The notes: a model not told the origin generated them from the sequence alone. 64,000 nt of DNA from Streptomyces mayonensis (GCF_018982965.1 NZ_JACBYP010000005.1:1-64000); one strand, 5' to 3'; counted from the first letter of the stretch, positions 20,010 to 29,172 are shown. Numbers and translations: made by a program.

Positions 20010-21206
20010 TCACGCCACGTCCGCCAGACCGAGCGCCTCCAGCAGGGTGCGGAACTTGGCGGTGGTCTCGGCGAGTTCGGCCTCCGGCCGCGAGTCCGCG
20101 ACCACGCCGGCGCCCGCGAACACGCGGACCGTCCGGTCACTGACCTCGGCGCTGCGGATGGTCACGGCCCATTCGCCGTCGCCCTTCAGGTCGTTCCAGC
20201 CGACCATGCCGGCGTAGTAGCCGCGGTCCCCGGGCTCGATCGCGGCGATGGCGTCGAGGGCCGCGGCCGCGGGCACCCCGCCGACGGCCGGGGTCGGGTG
20301 GAGCGCCTCCGCCAGCGCGAGCGCCGAGGAGGCCGGGTCCTCGGCATCGCGCAGCCGGCCGGTGATGCGGCTGGACAGGTGCCACATGGTGGGGGTGCCG
20401 ATGACCTCGGGTCCGGCGGGCACCTCGAGGTCGGTGCAGAACCGGCCGAGGACCTCCGCCACCTGTGCGGCGGTGTGGGCGTGTTCCCCGAGGTCCTTGG
20501 CCGATCCCCGCAGTCGCGCGACGCGTTCCCGGTCGACGGCCTCGTCGCCGGAGCGCGGTGCGGAACCGGCCAGCGGATTGGCGCTCACGGTCGTGCCCCG
20601 CCGGGACACCAGCAGTTCGGGGCTGGCCCCGACCACGGTACGGAAGGCGGAGTCGCCGGGCGCGGTGACGTCGGCGGCGAAGGCGTAGGCGGCCGGGTTG
20701 GCGTGCACCAGCCGGGTCAGCAGCGAGGGCACCCGGACGGGGGCGTCGGCGGTGAGTTCCAGGCAGCGGGCGAGGACCACCTTGCGCAGCCTGTCGTCCC
20801 GGATGAGGTCCACCGCACGGCGTACACCGTCGGCGTAGCCCTCGGGCCTCGGCAGCGGCCGCACCCGCCATCCCGCACCGGTCCGGGCGGCGGGGACCGG
20901 CAGGTACTCGGGCGCACCCGCGCGCCGCACCACGGCGGGCACCACCAGGGACGCCCGCGCCTCGGGCCGGAAGCCGATGGCTCCGACCACCACCGGGTCC
21001 GGCAGCCCCGCCGCGGCCGCCGACTCCAGCGCCCGGGCGACTGGTGCCGCCCGCGGTCCCGCGGCCGCCGCGACCCGGGAGTACACGCCGTCCGCCAGCA
21101 TCGTGCCGCGTGCCGAGGAGAAGTAGAACGATCCCGTCAGATAGGCCGCCAGCAGGTCGGCGGCCTCGTACACGGGCTGGGGGCGCACCGCTGTGGATAT
21201 GGACAC
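20010..21206 (-). CDS. dhbC: Isochorismate synthase
   Basis: A 398-aa chorismate-utilising enzyme of the EntC/DhbC family that turns chorismate into isochorismate. The C-terminal catalytic half shows VVLARCLELTA, the substrate/Mg region HPTPAVGGVP, and GWNDLKGDGEWAVTIRSAE, all typical of MST enzymes. The GTG start (VSISTAVRPQ) follows AAAGGA at suitable spacing. No pyruvate-lyase activity is implied, because isochorismatase and dehydrogenase genes are both present. A repeat-bearing 250-base gap separates it from the MbtH gene upstream. Confidence 0.92.
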   Translation of the reverse strand: MSISTAVRPQPVYEAADLLAAYLTGSFYFSSARGTMLADGVYSRVAAAAGPRAAPVARALESAAAAGLPDPVVVGAIGFRPEARASLVVPAVVRRAGAPEYLPVPAARTGAGWRVRPLPRPEGYADGVRRAVDLIRDDRLRKVVLARCLELTADAPVRVPSLLTRLVHANPAAYAFAADVTAPGDSAFRTVVGASPELLVSRRGTTVSANPLAGSAPRSGDEAVDRERVARLRGSAKDLGEHAHTAAQVAEVLGRFCTDLEVPAGPEVIGTPTMWHLSSRITGRLRDAEDPASSALALAEALHPTPAVGGVPAAAALDAIAAIEPGDRGYYAGMVGWNDLKGDGEWAVTIRSAEVSDRTVRVFAGAGVVADSRPEAELAETTAKFRTLLEALGLADVA

Positions 21207-21255
21207 GTCCGCGAATCCTTTGCTCCGGCGAAACGGGTGAGGCTTGGGTCGAGCC

Positions 21256-21333
21256 GATCGTGACGACCGGACTGATCGTGACGACAGGGCTGATCGAACT
21301 GATCGGGCTGATCGGGCTGATCGGGCTGATGGT
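21256..21333. repeat. Short tandem array, mostly CTGATCGGG units
   Basis: The gap between the MbtH and isochorismate synthase genes contains repeated GATCGTGACGAC-type units that run into three consecutive 9-bp CTGATCGGG copies with degenerate neighbours. No coding frame is supported. Its position within about 130 bases of the isochorismate synthase start could affect spacing or mRNA structure. Confidence 0.85.
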
Positions 21334-21390
21334 CGGGGCTGGTGGAGTACGTCCTGGTCGAAGCCGGGCCGCGCGGTCCGCGGGGCCACC

Positions 21391-21428
21391 GCGGTGGGAC
21401 GGAGTCGGCGCGGTGGGACGGAGTCGGC
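21391..21428. repeat. 19-bp direct repeat, two copies
   Basis: Two adjacent copies of a 19-bp unit beginning GCGGTGGGACGGAGTCGG lie just downstream of the MbtH gene. They belong to the same repeat-rich gap as the CTGATCGGG array. Confidence 0.85.
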
Positions 21429-21456
21429 GCGGGCCCGGGAGCGGGCTGCCGGCACC

Positions 21457-21675
21457 TCAGCGGGTGCGTTCGGCGTGCGCCACCAGACTGGCCGGACGCA
21501 GGTCCGTCCAGTGCTCCTCCACGTAGGCGAGGCAGGCGGCGCGGGTGTCCTCGCCGTGCACCACCGACCATCCCCCGGGTACTTCGGCGAACGCGGGCCA
21601 CAGCGAGTGCTGGTTCTCCTGGTTGACCAGGACGAGGAAGCGGGCCTCGTCGTCATCGAACGGGTTGGCGCCCAT
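21457..21675 (-). CDS. MbtH-family NRPS activator
   Basis: A 72-aa protein with the full MbtH signature: MGANPFDDD, then [19 protein letters not shown], and TDLRPASL near the end. MbtH proteins bind the N-terminal part of adenylation domains and keep them soluble and active. The partner is expected to be the two A domains of the siderophore NRPS. It lies 71 bases after the monooxygenase gene. Confidence 0.95.
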   Translation of the reverse strand: MGANPFDDDEARFLVLVNQENQHSLWPAFAEVPGGWSVVHGEDTRAACLAYVEEHWTDLRPASLVAHAERTR

Positions 21676-21746
21676 GGGGTCTCCTTGTGGGGGATGCCGG
21701 GAGGGGGGCCGCCGGCGGTGGTACGGCGATTGCGCGCGTCCGGGGC

Positions 21747-23135
21747 TCAGTCGGCCGTGACGGCGAGGTCCTCGGCCGGCTCCGCCCCGGCGGCCGTGAC
21801 CGGCACGCTCCGTCCGGCACGGTCCAGCAGCAGGGCGTCGCAGATCTCGCCGGAGCGGACCGCGAGCGTGGACAGCAGCGAGGACGTGATGCCGTGCGTG
21901 TGCTGCGAGATCGCACCCTGCACGTAGATTCCCGCGCGTACCCGCGACGTGGTGAGGACCCGGTGGTCGCGGCTGATCCGCAGCCGCCCCCGGCCGTCCG
22001 TCAGACACTCCTCGGCCAGTGGACCGAGCAGGGTGCGCGGGTCGGCGGGGCGGTACCCGGTCGCCATCACCACCGCGTCGCAGTCCAGGGTGTACGGCTC
22101 GCCCTCGACCAGTGGGCGCAGGTGCAGCCGCACATCGCCCTCGCGCTCCTCGACGGCCGTGAGGGACGTCGTGTTGAGGAAGCGCAGCCGCTCGGCACCC
22201 GCGATCTTCTCCTGGTAGGAGGTCCGGTACAGCTGCTCGATCAGGTCGGGGTCGACGACCGAGTAGTTGGTGTTGGAGTGGTAGTCCATCAGGGACTGCT
22301 TGACGTCCTCCGGCGCGGAGTAGAAGTGGTCCACCGCGTCCGGGTCGAAGATCCGGTTGGCGAAGGCGCTGTCGTCCGAGGGGCTGTACCCGTACCGGCC
22401 GAAGACCGCGCAGACGTCGGCGTCGGGGAACTCGCGGTGCAGGAACTCGACGGTCTCCGCGGCGGACTGGCCGGCGCCGACGACGGCGAAGCGGCGGTGC
22501 GGGCGGCCGGTCAGCGAACGGTGGTGCGGCAGGAGGTCCCGGTTGTGCCACACCCGCGGGCCCGGTTCGACGCCCTCGGGGAACTTGGGCGTGAGTCCGG
22601 TCCCGACGACGAGGTTCCGGGCCCGCAGCGCCTCGGCCGCGGCCGTGGGGTCGTCCACCGGCCGGGAGAGCACCTCGAGGACGTCGCCGTCGCCCGGCAG
22701 CCGTACCGAGTGGACCTGCCGGCCGTAGCGCACCTGTTCGCCCATCGCGGCGGCGCACCAGCTCAGGTACTCGTGGAACTCGATCCGGGTGGGGAAGAAG
22801 GTCTTCTGGTTCATGAAGTCCACGAGGCGGCCGCGCTCGTGCAGGAACCGCAGGAAGGTGAAGCGGCTGCCGGGGTCGCGCAGGGTGGCCAGGTCCTTCA
22901 GGAAGGACACCTGCATGGTGGCGCCGGCGAGCAGCATGCCCCGGTGCCAGCCGAACTCCCGCTGCCGTTCGAGGAAAGCCGTGCGGAGCGCGCGGGCGCC
23001 GCCGCTGTGCGCGTTGTGTTCCGCGATGGCGATGGCCAGTGCGAGGTTGGCCGGGCCGAACCCGATGCCGACCAGATCGTGGACCGGCTGCTCGTCGTAC
23101 CGCTCCGCGCCTGCGTCTGCGTGCCCTGCTGACAT
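21747..23135 (-). CDS. L-ornithine N5-monooxygenase
   Basis: A 462-aa flavin- and NADPH-dependent N-hydroxylase of the SidA/PvdA/CchB family. It has the FAD motif [15 protein letters not shown], the NADPH-binding segment [22 protein letters not shown] in the substrate region, and the family's C-terminal [13 protein letters not shown]. It makes N5-hydroxyornithine, which the formyltransferase then converts to a hydroxamate. It is the first gene after a perfect-looking iron box, so it should be induced under iron starvation. Confidence 0.93.
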   Translation of the reverse strand: MSAGHADAGAERYDEQPVHDLVGIGFGPANLALAIAIAEHNAHSGGARALRTAFLERQREFGWHRGMLLAGATMQVSFLKDLATLRDPGSRFTFLRFLHERGRLVDFMNQKTFFPTRIEFHEYLSWCAAAMGEQVRYGRQVHSVRLPGDGDVLEVLSRPVDDPTAAAEALRARNLVVGTGLTPKFPEGVEPGPRVWHNRDLLPHHRSLTGRPHRRFAVVGAGQSAAETVEFLHREFPDADVCAVFGRYGYSPSDDSAFANRIFDPDAVDHFYSAPEDVKQSLMDYHSNTNYSVVDPDLIEQLYRTSYQEKIAGAERLRFLNTTSLTAVEEREGDVRLHLRPLVEGEPYTLDCDAVVMATGYRPADPRTLLGPLAEECLTDGRGRLRISRDHRVLTTSRVRAGIYVQGAISQHTHGITSSLLSTLAVRSGEICDALLLDRAGRSVPVTAAGAEPAEDLAVTAD

Positions 23136-23194
23136 CCTCTTCCTTCGCTCGGGGCCCGACGGGGCCGCCTTCGTTGATTCCCGCCCGATGTTTA

Positions 23195-23213
23195 TTAGGT
23201 AAGCCTCACCTAA
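23195..23213 (-). promoter_or_regulatory. Iron box (DmdR1/IdeR operator) upstream of the monooxygenase
   Basis: The 19-bp site TTAGGTAAGCCTCACCTAA is an inverted repeat close to the actinobacterial DmdR1/IdeR consensus. It ends about 60 bases before the monooxygenase start. Fe-loaded repressor bound here would block transcription when iron is plentiful. Confidence 0.88.
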
Positions 23214-23240
23214 CTTTTCTCATTGTTGGCGCGGTGTCAA
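23214..23240 (-). promoter_or_regulatory. Probable promoter of the monooxygenase-led operon
   Basis: On the minus strand a consensus -35 hexamer TTGACA (bases 23235-23240) precedes the iron box by about 21 bases. The expected -10 region therefore falls at the edge of or inside the iron box, an arrangement in which the repressor would occlude RNA polymerase. The -10 sequence itself is weak. Confidence 0.5.
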
Positions 23241-23300
23241 GCCCGCTCAGCCCCTGATCCGGTACAGCCGTGCCGCGAGGGTCCACGGGCCGACGGGCAC

Positions 23301-23933
23301 TCATCGGTCCGCGAACACGCGGTCCGTGGTGGTCACCACCGCACAGCGTCCCGCCGACCAGCGCAGGGCCATCGCGTGTTCCTCCGGTGAGAAGTCCGCC
23401 GTGGCATCGGCGACCACGAAGGACCTGATGTCACGCATCCAGGCGTCGCAGGCCGTCGTCATGACGCCGATGTGCGCGTACACCCCGACGATCACCAGTT
23501 GGTCGCGGCCCCAGCCGCGGATCCGTTCCTCCAGGTCGGTACGGGCGAACGCGCTGTACTTCCATTTGGTCAGGACGGTGTCCCCCGGCGCCGGAGCCAC
23601 CTGCGCGGGCACTTCGAGGATCGCCGGGTCGTCGGCCGCTCCCGGCCCCCAGAAGTCGAGTTGGAGGCCCCGCTGCTCGGGGGTCTGCCCGCCGATCTGG
23701 GTGGAGTACACGACCGGCACACCGAGGGCGCGCGCCCGCTCCAGGAGCCGGGCGGTGTTCGTGAGCATCCCGGTCAGCGGCTGGTCCCCGGCCGGGAAGG
23801 CGGACAGGAAGTGCTGTTGCAGGTCGTGCACGAGCAGGACGGACCGCGCCGGGTCCGCCGTCCAGGAGACCCGGTTCTCGGGCAACTCGTCGGACGTGGG
23901 GAGCGGGTAGGCGGCGATGGCGGGAAGTGCCAT
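23301..23933 (-). CDS. Isochorismatase (single-domain)
   Basis: A 210-aa enzyme that hydrolyses isochorismate to 2,3-dihydro-2,3-dihydroxybenzoate and pyruvate. It matches the N-terminal half of EntB/DhbB: SVLLVHDLQQHFLSAF with the catalytic Asp, TVLTKWKYSAF with the Lys, and VGVYAHIGVMTTACDA. The aryl carrier domain usually fused to it is absent and is supplied by a separate gene. It lies 12 bases after the DHB-AMP ligase in the same direction. Confidence 0.92.
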   Translation of the reverse strand: MALPAIAAYPLPTSDELPENRVSWTADPARSVLLVHDLQQHFLSAFPAGDQPLTGMLTNTARLLERARALGVPVVYSTQIGGQTPEQRGLQLDFWGPGAADDPAILEVPAQVAPAPGDTVLTKWKYSAFARTDLEERIRGWGRDQLVIVGVYAHIGVMTTACDAWMRDIRSFVVADATADFSPEEHAMALRWSAGRCAVVTTTDRVFADR

Positions 23934-23945
23934 GGGGCTGGCCTC

Positions 23946-25718
23946 TCAGTGCTGTTCGGAGGTGTCCACGTGCTGTTCGGCGGTGTCCACGTGCTGTTCA
24001 GGTGCGTCTGCGTGCTGTTCGGGTGTGTCCGCGTGCAGTTCGGCGGTGTTCGCGTGCAGTTCGGGGGTGCCCGCGGCGGAGCGCAGGCCCTTCTTGCTGA
24101 CCTTGCCGACACCCGTCTGCGGGAAGGCGTCCACGAAGCGGACGAGATCCGGGACCTTGTACGCGGCGACCCCGCGGGAGCGCACGAACGCCTTGACGTC
24201 CGCGGGCCGCAGCGGTTCGGCGTCCTCGCGCAGGATCACGTGCGCGAGGGTGCGCTCGCCCAGGAACTCGTCGGGCACCGCCACGAGCGAGACGTCGTGG
24301 ACGGCGGGGTGGGCGAGGATGATGTTCTCGACCTCCTCGGGGGCGACCTTCTCGCCGCCCCGGTTGATCTGGTCCTTGGCCCGCCCCTCCACCACCAGGT
24401 GACCGGTGGGAGTCCGGCGCACGATGTCGCCGGTGCGGTAGAAGCCGTCGGAGGTGAACGACCGGGCGTTGTGCTCGGGAGCCCGCCAGTAGCCCCGGAC
24501 GGTGTACGGCCCGCGGGTGAGCAGGTGGCCGAACTCCCCCTCGGGCACGTCCCGGTCGGCGTCGTCGACGACCCGGATCTCGTCGTCCGGTGAGATCGGC
24601 AGGCCCTGAGTGGTGACGACCGTCTCCGTCCCGTCGTCGAGGCGCGTGTAGTTGACCAGCCCCTCCGCCATCCCGAAGACCTGCATCAGCCGGCACCCGA
24701 GTGCGGGCTCCAGCCGTCGCGCCGCCTGTTCGCTGTATTTGGCGCCCCCGACGAGGACCAGGCGGAGCGAGGTCAGGTCGTACTCCGTGCGCGCGGCCGC
24801 TTCCGTCCAGAGAAGGGCCAGCGGGGGAACGAGACCGGTGAGGGTGACGGCCTCGCTCTCGATCAGCGGGAAGGCGACGGCCGGCTCGGGCCCGGGACAC
24901 AGGACGACCGTGCCGCCCGCGTAGAGGGTGCCCAGCCAGCCGGGCGAACTCATCGGGAAGTTGTGAGCCGCCGGCAGCGTCACGAGGTACCGCGTGTCCC
25001 CGTCCACGCCGCAGATCTCGTTCGACCCGCGCAGCGAGTAGACGTAGTCGTCGTGGGTGCGGGGTATCAGCTTGGACACACCGGTGGTCCCGCCCGAGAG
25101 CTGCAGGAACGCCAGCTCGTGCGGCTCGGGGCCGGGCAGCGGCCCGGACGGCTCGCGGGGCACGTCGGCGAGCGCCGTGTGCTCGCCGGGATCGCCCAGC
25201 ACGAACACCTCCTTCAGCCGCGGGCAGTTCTCCCGGACCCGGGAGGCGAGCGCGCGGTGGTCGAAGCCGCCGAGCTCGTCCGGGACGACGTACGCCACGG
25301 CCTCGCTGAAGGAGCAGAAGTGCTGGATCTCGGTGTCGCGGTGGGCCGGCAGCGCGAACACCGGCAGGGCGCCGATCCTGAACAGCGCGAAGACCACCTC
25401 GGCGAACTCGGCCACGTTCGGGAGCTGGACGACGACGCGGTCGCCCCGTCCGATCCCGCGTTCCGCGAAACCGGCGGCCAACCGGTCCGCCGCCTCGTCC
25501 AGTTCCCGGTAGGTACGAGTCCTGCGCCGGGGCGCGGGATCCACCAGCGCGACCCGGTCGGGGTGTGCCGCGGCCCGCTCGCGCAGCACTCCGCCGAAGG
25601 TCTCGCCGCGCCAGTAACCCCGCTCGCGATAGCGGTCGGCGAACTCGGCGGGCCAGGTCGGGGCGTCCAGGCCCGGGGTGAGCGCGTCCGGCGGGGTGCG
25701 GGGCTGTTCAGCGGTCAC
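23946..25718 (-). CDS. dhbE: 2,3-dihydroxybenzoate-AMP ligase with heptapeptide-repeat tail
   Basis: A 590-aa aryl-activating enzyme of the EntE/DhbE family. It adenylates DHB and loads it on the aryl carrier protein. Motifs are [15 protein letters not shown] (P-loop), [13 protein letters not shown] (DHB ligase active-site segment), [21 protein letters not shown], and the catalytic C-terminal Lys in [12 protein letters not shown]. The normal protein would end near residue 550. Here 40 more residues form five and two-thirds copies of a 7-residue unit (T/A-P/A-E-Q/L-H-A/V-D), giving one His per repeat. ATG start. The ligase sits between the dehydrogenase and isochorismatase genes. Confidence 0.93.
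   Translation of the reverse strand: MTAEQPRTPPDALTPGLDAPTWPAEFADRYRERGYWRGETFGGVLRERAAAHPDRVALVDPAPRRRTRTYRELDEAADRLAAGFAERGIGRGDRVVVQLPNVAEFAEVVFALFRIGALPVFALPAHRDTEIQHFCSFSEAVAYVVPDELGGFDHRALASRVRENCPRLKEVFVLGDPGEHTALADVPREPSGPLPGPEPHELAFLQLSGGTTGVSKLIPRTHDDYVYSLRGSNEICGVDGDTRYLVTLPAAHNFPMSSPGWLGTLYAGGTVVLCPGPEPAVAFPLIESEAVTLTGLVPPLALLWTEAAARTEYDLTSLRLVLVGGAKYSEQAARRLEPALGCRLMQVFGMAEGLVNYTRLDDGTETVVTTQGLPISPDDEIRVVDDADRDVPEGEFGHLLTRGPYTVRGYWRAPEHNARSFTSDGFYRTGDIVRRTPTGHLVVEGRAKDQINRGGEKVAPEEVENIILAHPAVHDVSLVAVPDEFLGERTLAHVILREDAEPLRPADVKAFVRSRGVAAYKVPDLVRFVDAFPQTGVGKVSKKGLRSAAGTPELHANTAELHADTPEQHADAPEQHVDTAEQHVDTSEQH
23949..24068 (-). repeat. 21-bp tandem repeat encoding the His-bearing tail of the DHB-AMP ligase
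   Basis: Five complete 21-bp units and a partial sixth encode heptapeptides such as [14 protein letters not shown] and TAEQHVD, ending in TSEQH. Each unit contributes one His and one Glu. The array stays in frame up to the stop codon, so its copy number can change without breaking the enzyme. Confidence 0.93.
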
Positions 25719-25760
25719 GGCAAGACTCCGAGGTGGTACGGAAGAAGGACAGGACAGGAA

Positions 25761-25795
25761 GGTCAGGTCAGGTCAGGTCAGGTCAGGTCAGGTCA
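25761..25795. repeat. Pentanucleotide array (GGTCA)7
   Basis: Seven perfect copies of GGTCA lie in the 166-base gap between the DHB dehydrogenase stop and the DHB-AMP ligase start. Related AGGAC and AGGAA sequence precedes them. Slippage here would change the distance between the two genes but not the proteins. Confidence 0.95.
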
Positions 25796-25884
25796 AAACA
25801 TGTCAGGCCAGGACATCAGGGCGTGCGGGAGCGGCCCGTGCGGGGTCCGCTTCCGCGCCCCGACGGCGGCACGGCGCCGTCGGC

Positions 25885-26688
25885 TCAGGCGCGCAGAGTG
25901 GCGCCGCCGTCGACGTAGAGGTCGTGCATGGTGATGTGCCGGGCCCGGTCGGAGGCCAGGAACGCCACGGCGTCCGCGACGTCGGCGGGCTCGGCGATCC
26001 GGCCGAGCGGGATGCCCGTCCGGTACGCGGCGAGGTCTCCCTCGATGACGCCCCGGCGCCCGGCCTCGGCACCTCCCGGGGCGTCCTCCCACATGGCCCG
26101 CTGCATCTCCGTCAGGGTGGAACCCGGCGAGACGGTGTTGCAGCGCACGCCGCGGGGCGCGACCTCCAGACCGAGGCACTTGGTGAACATCACCGAGGCC
26201 GCCTTGGACGCCGCGTACGCCGCCATTCCGGCACGCGGAACGCCTGCCGCGTTGGAGGCCACGGTGACGATGCTGCCCCGGCCCCGGGCGGCCATCCCCC
26301 GTGCCACCGCCCGGGAGACGTGCATGACGCCGTGGGTGTTGACGCCGAACACTGCGGCCCAGTCGGCGTCGTCCAGTTCGAGCACGGGACCGCCCCGCAG
26401 GACGCCTGCCACGTTCACCAGGATGTCGAGCGGCCCGAGTTCACGTTCGGCCACGTCGACCACGCGCTCCACGGCAGCCACGTCACTCACGTCCAGCTGT
26501 CGTGCGACGACGCTGCCACCGGCCTCCGTGTGCCCCTTGGCGACGGCCTCGGCCGCGCCTGCGTCCACGTCGGTCGCACACACCCGGGCTCCCTGCCCGA
26601 CCAGGGCGTCCACCACGGCGGCGCCTATACCCCGGCCCGCGCCGGTGACCAGGGCCGACCGCCCCTCCAACTCCCGCACCCGGCTCAC
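25885..26688 (-). CDS. dhbA: 2,3-dihydro-2,3-dihydroxybenzoate dehydrogenase
   Basis: A 267-aa short-chain dehydrogenase/reductase. It has the NAD-binding [11 protein letters not shown], the NVAGVLR motif, the catalytic triad in [10 protein letters not shown] and YAASKAA (Ser, Tyr, Lys), and C-terminal [13 protein letters not shown]. The terminal pattern is typical of EntA/DhbA. It oxidises the isochorismatase product to 2,3-dihydroxybenzoate. The GTG start was chosen because GGGGGACAG lies just before it and the family N-terminus begins there. It is the first gene of the DHB arm, about 180 bases after an iron box. Confidence 0.9.
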   Translation of the reverse strand: MSRVRELEGRSALVTGAGRGIGAAVVDALVGQGARVCATDVDAGAAEAVAKGHTEAGGSVVARQLDVSDVAAVERVVDVAERELGPLDILVNVAGVLRGGPVLELDDADWAAVFGVNTHGVMHVSRAVARGMAARGRGSIVTVASNAAGVPRAGMAAYAASKAASVMFTKCLGLEVAPRGVRCNTVSPGSTLTEMQRAMWEDAPGGAEAGRRGVIEGDLAAYRTGIPLGRIAEPADVADAVAFLASDRARHITMHDLYVDGGATLRA

Positions 26689-26865
26689 CTGTCCCCCGCC
26701 GTCCGCCCCGCGGGCCCACGGTGTGGTCCGGCGCCACGGCAACGGCCGAGCGCGGAGGCGGGACTTGGCGAACAGTGACCTGACGGCGTCATGACCTCGA
26801 AGTCTCCTTGCGGTTCGTACTCTGGCCACGCATGGCAGGACACAGGGCACCCCCCGGGGCGTAAC

Positions 26866-26884
26866 ATAGGTAAGGCTAACCATA
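26866..26884 (-). promoter_or_regulatory. Iron box (DmdR1/IdeR operator) upstream of the DHB arm
   Basis: The site ATAGGTAAGGCTAACCATA, within a wider TAGGT...ACCTA symmetry, matches the core AGGTNAGGCTAACC of the actinobacterial iron box. It lies about 180 bases before the dehydrogenase start. It should place the DHB biosynthetic genes under iron control together with the second box at 23195. The leader between box and gene holds no supported small ORF. Confidence 0.82.
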
Positions 26885-27177
26885 CCTACGCTGTCCGGTG
26901 GCTGCCAGCCCGCCGCCCCACAGCGCCGGGCGCACCCGTACGCTGCGGACTGCGGACTGCGGCCCGTCCGCCGAGGCACACGGACCCGGCATTCCCTCAG
27001 AACGAGCGGCGAACGAGCGTCACGCCCGGCCGGAGGGACACCTCTGCCGAGCCGCGCCCGCGAGGGCTTCCAACAACACTTCGGCCACCAGTTCCTGGAC
27101 CACGGCGGTACCGTGCTCCGCCACGGCCTCGGCCAACGTGATCGGCCCCCGCCGCACGGCGCCTGGCGGGACGGGCG
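26885..27177. other. Non-coding gap between the siderophore cluster and an IS remnant
   Basis: No gene is supported here. A 44-codon minus-strand reading at about 27025-27160 looks like a helix-rich protein end ([20 protein letters not shown]), but it has no start signal and no recognisable family. It may be debris of another mobile element. Confidence 0.4.
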
Positions 27178-27490
27178 GTCGCCGACCACATGCGGGCCGA
27201 CCTTGTCATCGACGCCCCGCACGCGGCCGAACGGACCCGCGCCGGCCTCACCGGAGCCGTCCTCCACAGCGATCACGGGGCCCAGTGCCGCGGCTGGGCC
27301 TCCGCCGACGCCCACCGCGAGGCCGGCGTCACGCGGTCCATGGGCGCGAGCGGCTCCGGCGCGGACTCCGCACTCGCCGCCTCCTGCAACTCGACCCGCG
27401 AGCGGGAGATTCTCCACGGCCCGCCGGGCCCGGGACACCGCGCGCGAAGCCCGTCCGGACCTCTTCCGCCGGCTTCACCGCGTGGGACTT
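27178..27490 (+). pseudogene. Decayed IS3-family transposase (integrase catalytic core)
   Basis: The reading [27 protein letters not shown] and [18 protein letters not shown] matches the DDE core of IS3-type OrfB transposases, whose usual forms are VFHSDHGSQY and [22 protein letters not shown]. The catalytic-region Glu of ALAESFN is lost (ALAASC). After [12 protein letters not shown] the homology shifts frame and continues as [14 protein letters not shown]. No start, no intact end and no inverted terminal repeats were found, so this is an old fragment. It marks the boundary between the siderophore cluster and the DUF6603-like operon. Confidence 0.72.
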
Positions 27491-27611
27491 CTTGCCGGAG
27501 GCGACCACCTTGGGGTGTCCGGGGCCGGAGTGGGACCTACTCTGCGCCCTGTTCAAGGCCCACACCCGCGCCGAAAGGCCGCACCGACCTGCGGATCCTT
27601 CAGTGACTGCG

Positions 27612-27646
<35 letters not shown>

Positions 27647-27656
27647 GCCCGTCTCC

Positions 27657-28988
27657 TCAGCGCTTCCCGCCGTTACGTCCCGCGAGGACCAGGACGGCTT
27701 CGTCCCCTCGCGGGGTTTCGGCGGTCAGGACCAGGGAGGCGACGTCGGGCGCCTTCGGGGCGGTGCAGCGCAGCGAGATCTTCTTGACGGGAGGGAGCAG
27801 GTTCGGCAGACCTGCCGTCGGTGACGCACTCGCGGGCAGCAGGGCGGCGAGCACCTTGCCGAGCGGGATGCCGTCCTCGAAGACCGATGTCGCGGTCAGA
27901 CCCACCGATTCCGGATCCTTGTCCGCCTCCAAGTCGAACTGCATCGACGGCTCTTCCTCCTCCGCGGAGCCGAGGGCGAAGGAGCCCTTGACCGTGACCT
28001 CGATGGCACGGCCCTTGTCGGTGCCTTCTTTGGCGGCACCCTCCTTCGCGGCGGGGGCGTCCTCGGCGGTGTCCTCTTTGGCGGTGCCGTCCTTGACGGT
28101 GATCTTCATGTCGAGTCCGACCCGGGTCTGGACATCGGAGGTCAGGGGGAACTCGGCGAACGCCTTCGCCTCAAACTTTCGTCCGGATTCAGTGGACTCG
28201 ACCGTGAAGCTGAGTTCCTGCAGGGTCAGTTCGGCCAACGAGGCCGGAAGACCACTGCCCATGGTCTGCTCGGCCAGGGTGCTGATGTCATGGAAGGAGA
28301 TGCTCTCGGCCTTCGCGTCCAGCTTCCAGCTCCTGGGGTCCTGGCTTTCCTCCGTCCTCGCCTCGATTTCCGTACTGCCCACGGTGAGCTTGCCCTCCAG
28401 CGTGCGTCGGTCCTTCTGCTCGGAGGCGAGGAACAGCACCGGTTCGGCGAGGTCGGGCAGTTTCCACCGGGCTCCGGAGAGGACAGGGGCTCTGGAGGCG
28501 ACCGAAGTCTTCTCCTGCCCGGCTTCCTCGACCTCTGCGGCTTTCTTCCCCTCTGCAGCTTTCTCTGCCTTCTGCTCCTTCTCACCCCCTTCCTCTTTCG
28601 TGCCAGGGACCGCGTTGAACGCGGCCACGAGTGACTGTGCCCCCAGGCTGCGGAGCGGGCTGAGGTCGAACGCGGGGAAGGGCTCCGGCAGGCGCCACCC
28701 CGGGGCGTCCACGAGCAGCGTGAATCCCAGGACCGTGCCGTCCGGCGGGTCGGCCCGGAGGAACGTCGCCACTGCTCGGCACGGCTCCTTGCCGAGGGCG
28801 CGCACGGCGCAGCGCCCTCGCGCCGTCATGCTTTTCTCGGTGTACTCCAGCACCTTGAATTCCAGCTCGGAGCATGCGAGATGTGTGGAGAAGACGCCGC
28901 TGACCACAGGGTCGGCGAAATGGTCGGCCCGGAGCTTCAGGCTCCCCTTCTGTGCCATGTCGGCGATTTCCTCTACGGACAACGGCAT
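27657..28988 (-). CDS. Uncharacterised 443-aa beta-rich protein
   Basis: No named family is recognised with confidence. The protein has no signal peptide or membrane segment. Residues about 1-130 form one unit (LPEPFPAFDLSPLRSLG). A charged, low-complexity Lys/Glu/Ala linker runs from about 135 to 160. A beta-rich unit follows, with LPASLAELTLQELSFTVES and alternating hydrophobic strands, interrupted by a second Lys/Glu/Ala stretch. The strand pattern resembles the N-terminal parts of large DUF6603 proteins, and a DUF6603-like protein is encoded upstream in the same gene set. It is separated from the glycine-rich gene by 184 bases with a strong hairpin, so it may have its own promoter. Confidence 0.8.
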   Translation of the reverse strand: MPLSVEEIADMAQKGSLKLRADHFADPVVSGVFSTHLACSELEFKVLEYTEKSMTARGRCAVRALGKEPCRAVATFLRADPPDGTVLGFTLLVDAPGWRLPEPFPAFDLSPLRSLGAQSLVAAFNAVPGTKEEGGEKEQKAEKAAEGKKAAEVEEAGQEKTSVASRAPVLSGARWKLPDLAEPVLFLASEQKDRRTLEGKLTVGSTEIEARTEESQDPRSWKLDAKAESISFHDISTLAEQTMGSGLPASLAELTLQELSFTVESTESGRKFEAKAFAEFPLTSDVQTRVGLDMKITVKDGTAKEDTAEDAPAAKEGAAKEGTDKGRAIEVTVKGSFALGSAEEEEPSMQFDLEADKDPESVGLTATSVFEDGIPLGKVLAALLPASASPTAGLPNLLPPVKKISLRCTAPKAPDVASLVLTAETPRGDEAVLVLAGRNGGKR

Positions 28989-29139
28989 TGCTGCATCCCG
29001 TCCTCGATGGTGTGTGGCCGCTTCAGCCGCCCGTTTGGTGAACGGGGGCTCGGCGTCGTGCTGGGCGGTGCATGTCGCGTGCCGAGCCCGGTGGAAGCCT
29101 GTGGTGCAGGGGTTCCCGGCAATTCCCGGGGGCGGGGAT

Positions 29140-29169
29140 CCGGCCCGGCTCAGGGCGATGCCGGGCCGG
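29140..29169 (-). terminator. Perfect 10-bp hairpin after the glycine-rich gene
   Basis: CCGGCCCGGC and GCCGGGCCGG form a perfect 10-bp stem with a 10-base loop, starting three bases after the stop of the glycine-rich gene. There is no T-run. Position and strength make it the likely end of the five-gene operon, leaving the 443-aa gene as a separate or read-through unit. Confidence 0.75.
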
Positions 29170-29172
29170 GTC

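Noticed and set aside
25761-25795. GGTCA array considered as a CRISPR or origin-type iteron set
   Set aside because: Units are 5 bases with no spacers, and there is no cas or replication gene nearby. It is a simple microsatellite.
26997-27251. Minus-strand readings over the IS remnant (84 aa and a 44-codon alternative frame)
   Set aside because: No family pattern and no start signal. The helix-like 44-codon stretch is intriguing but too short to call.
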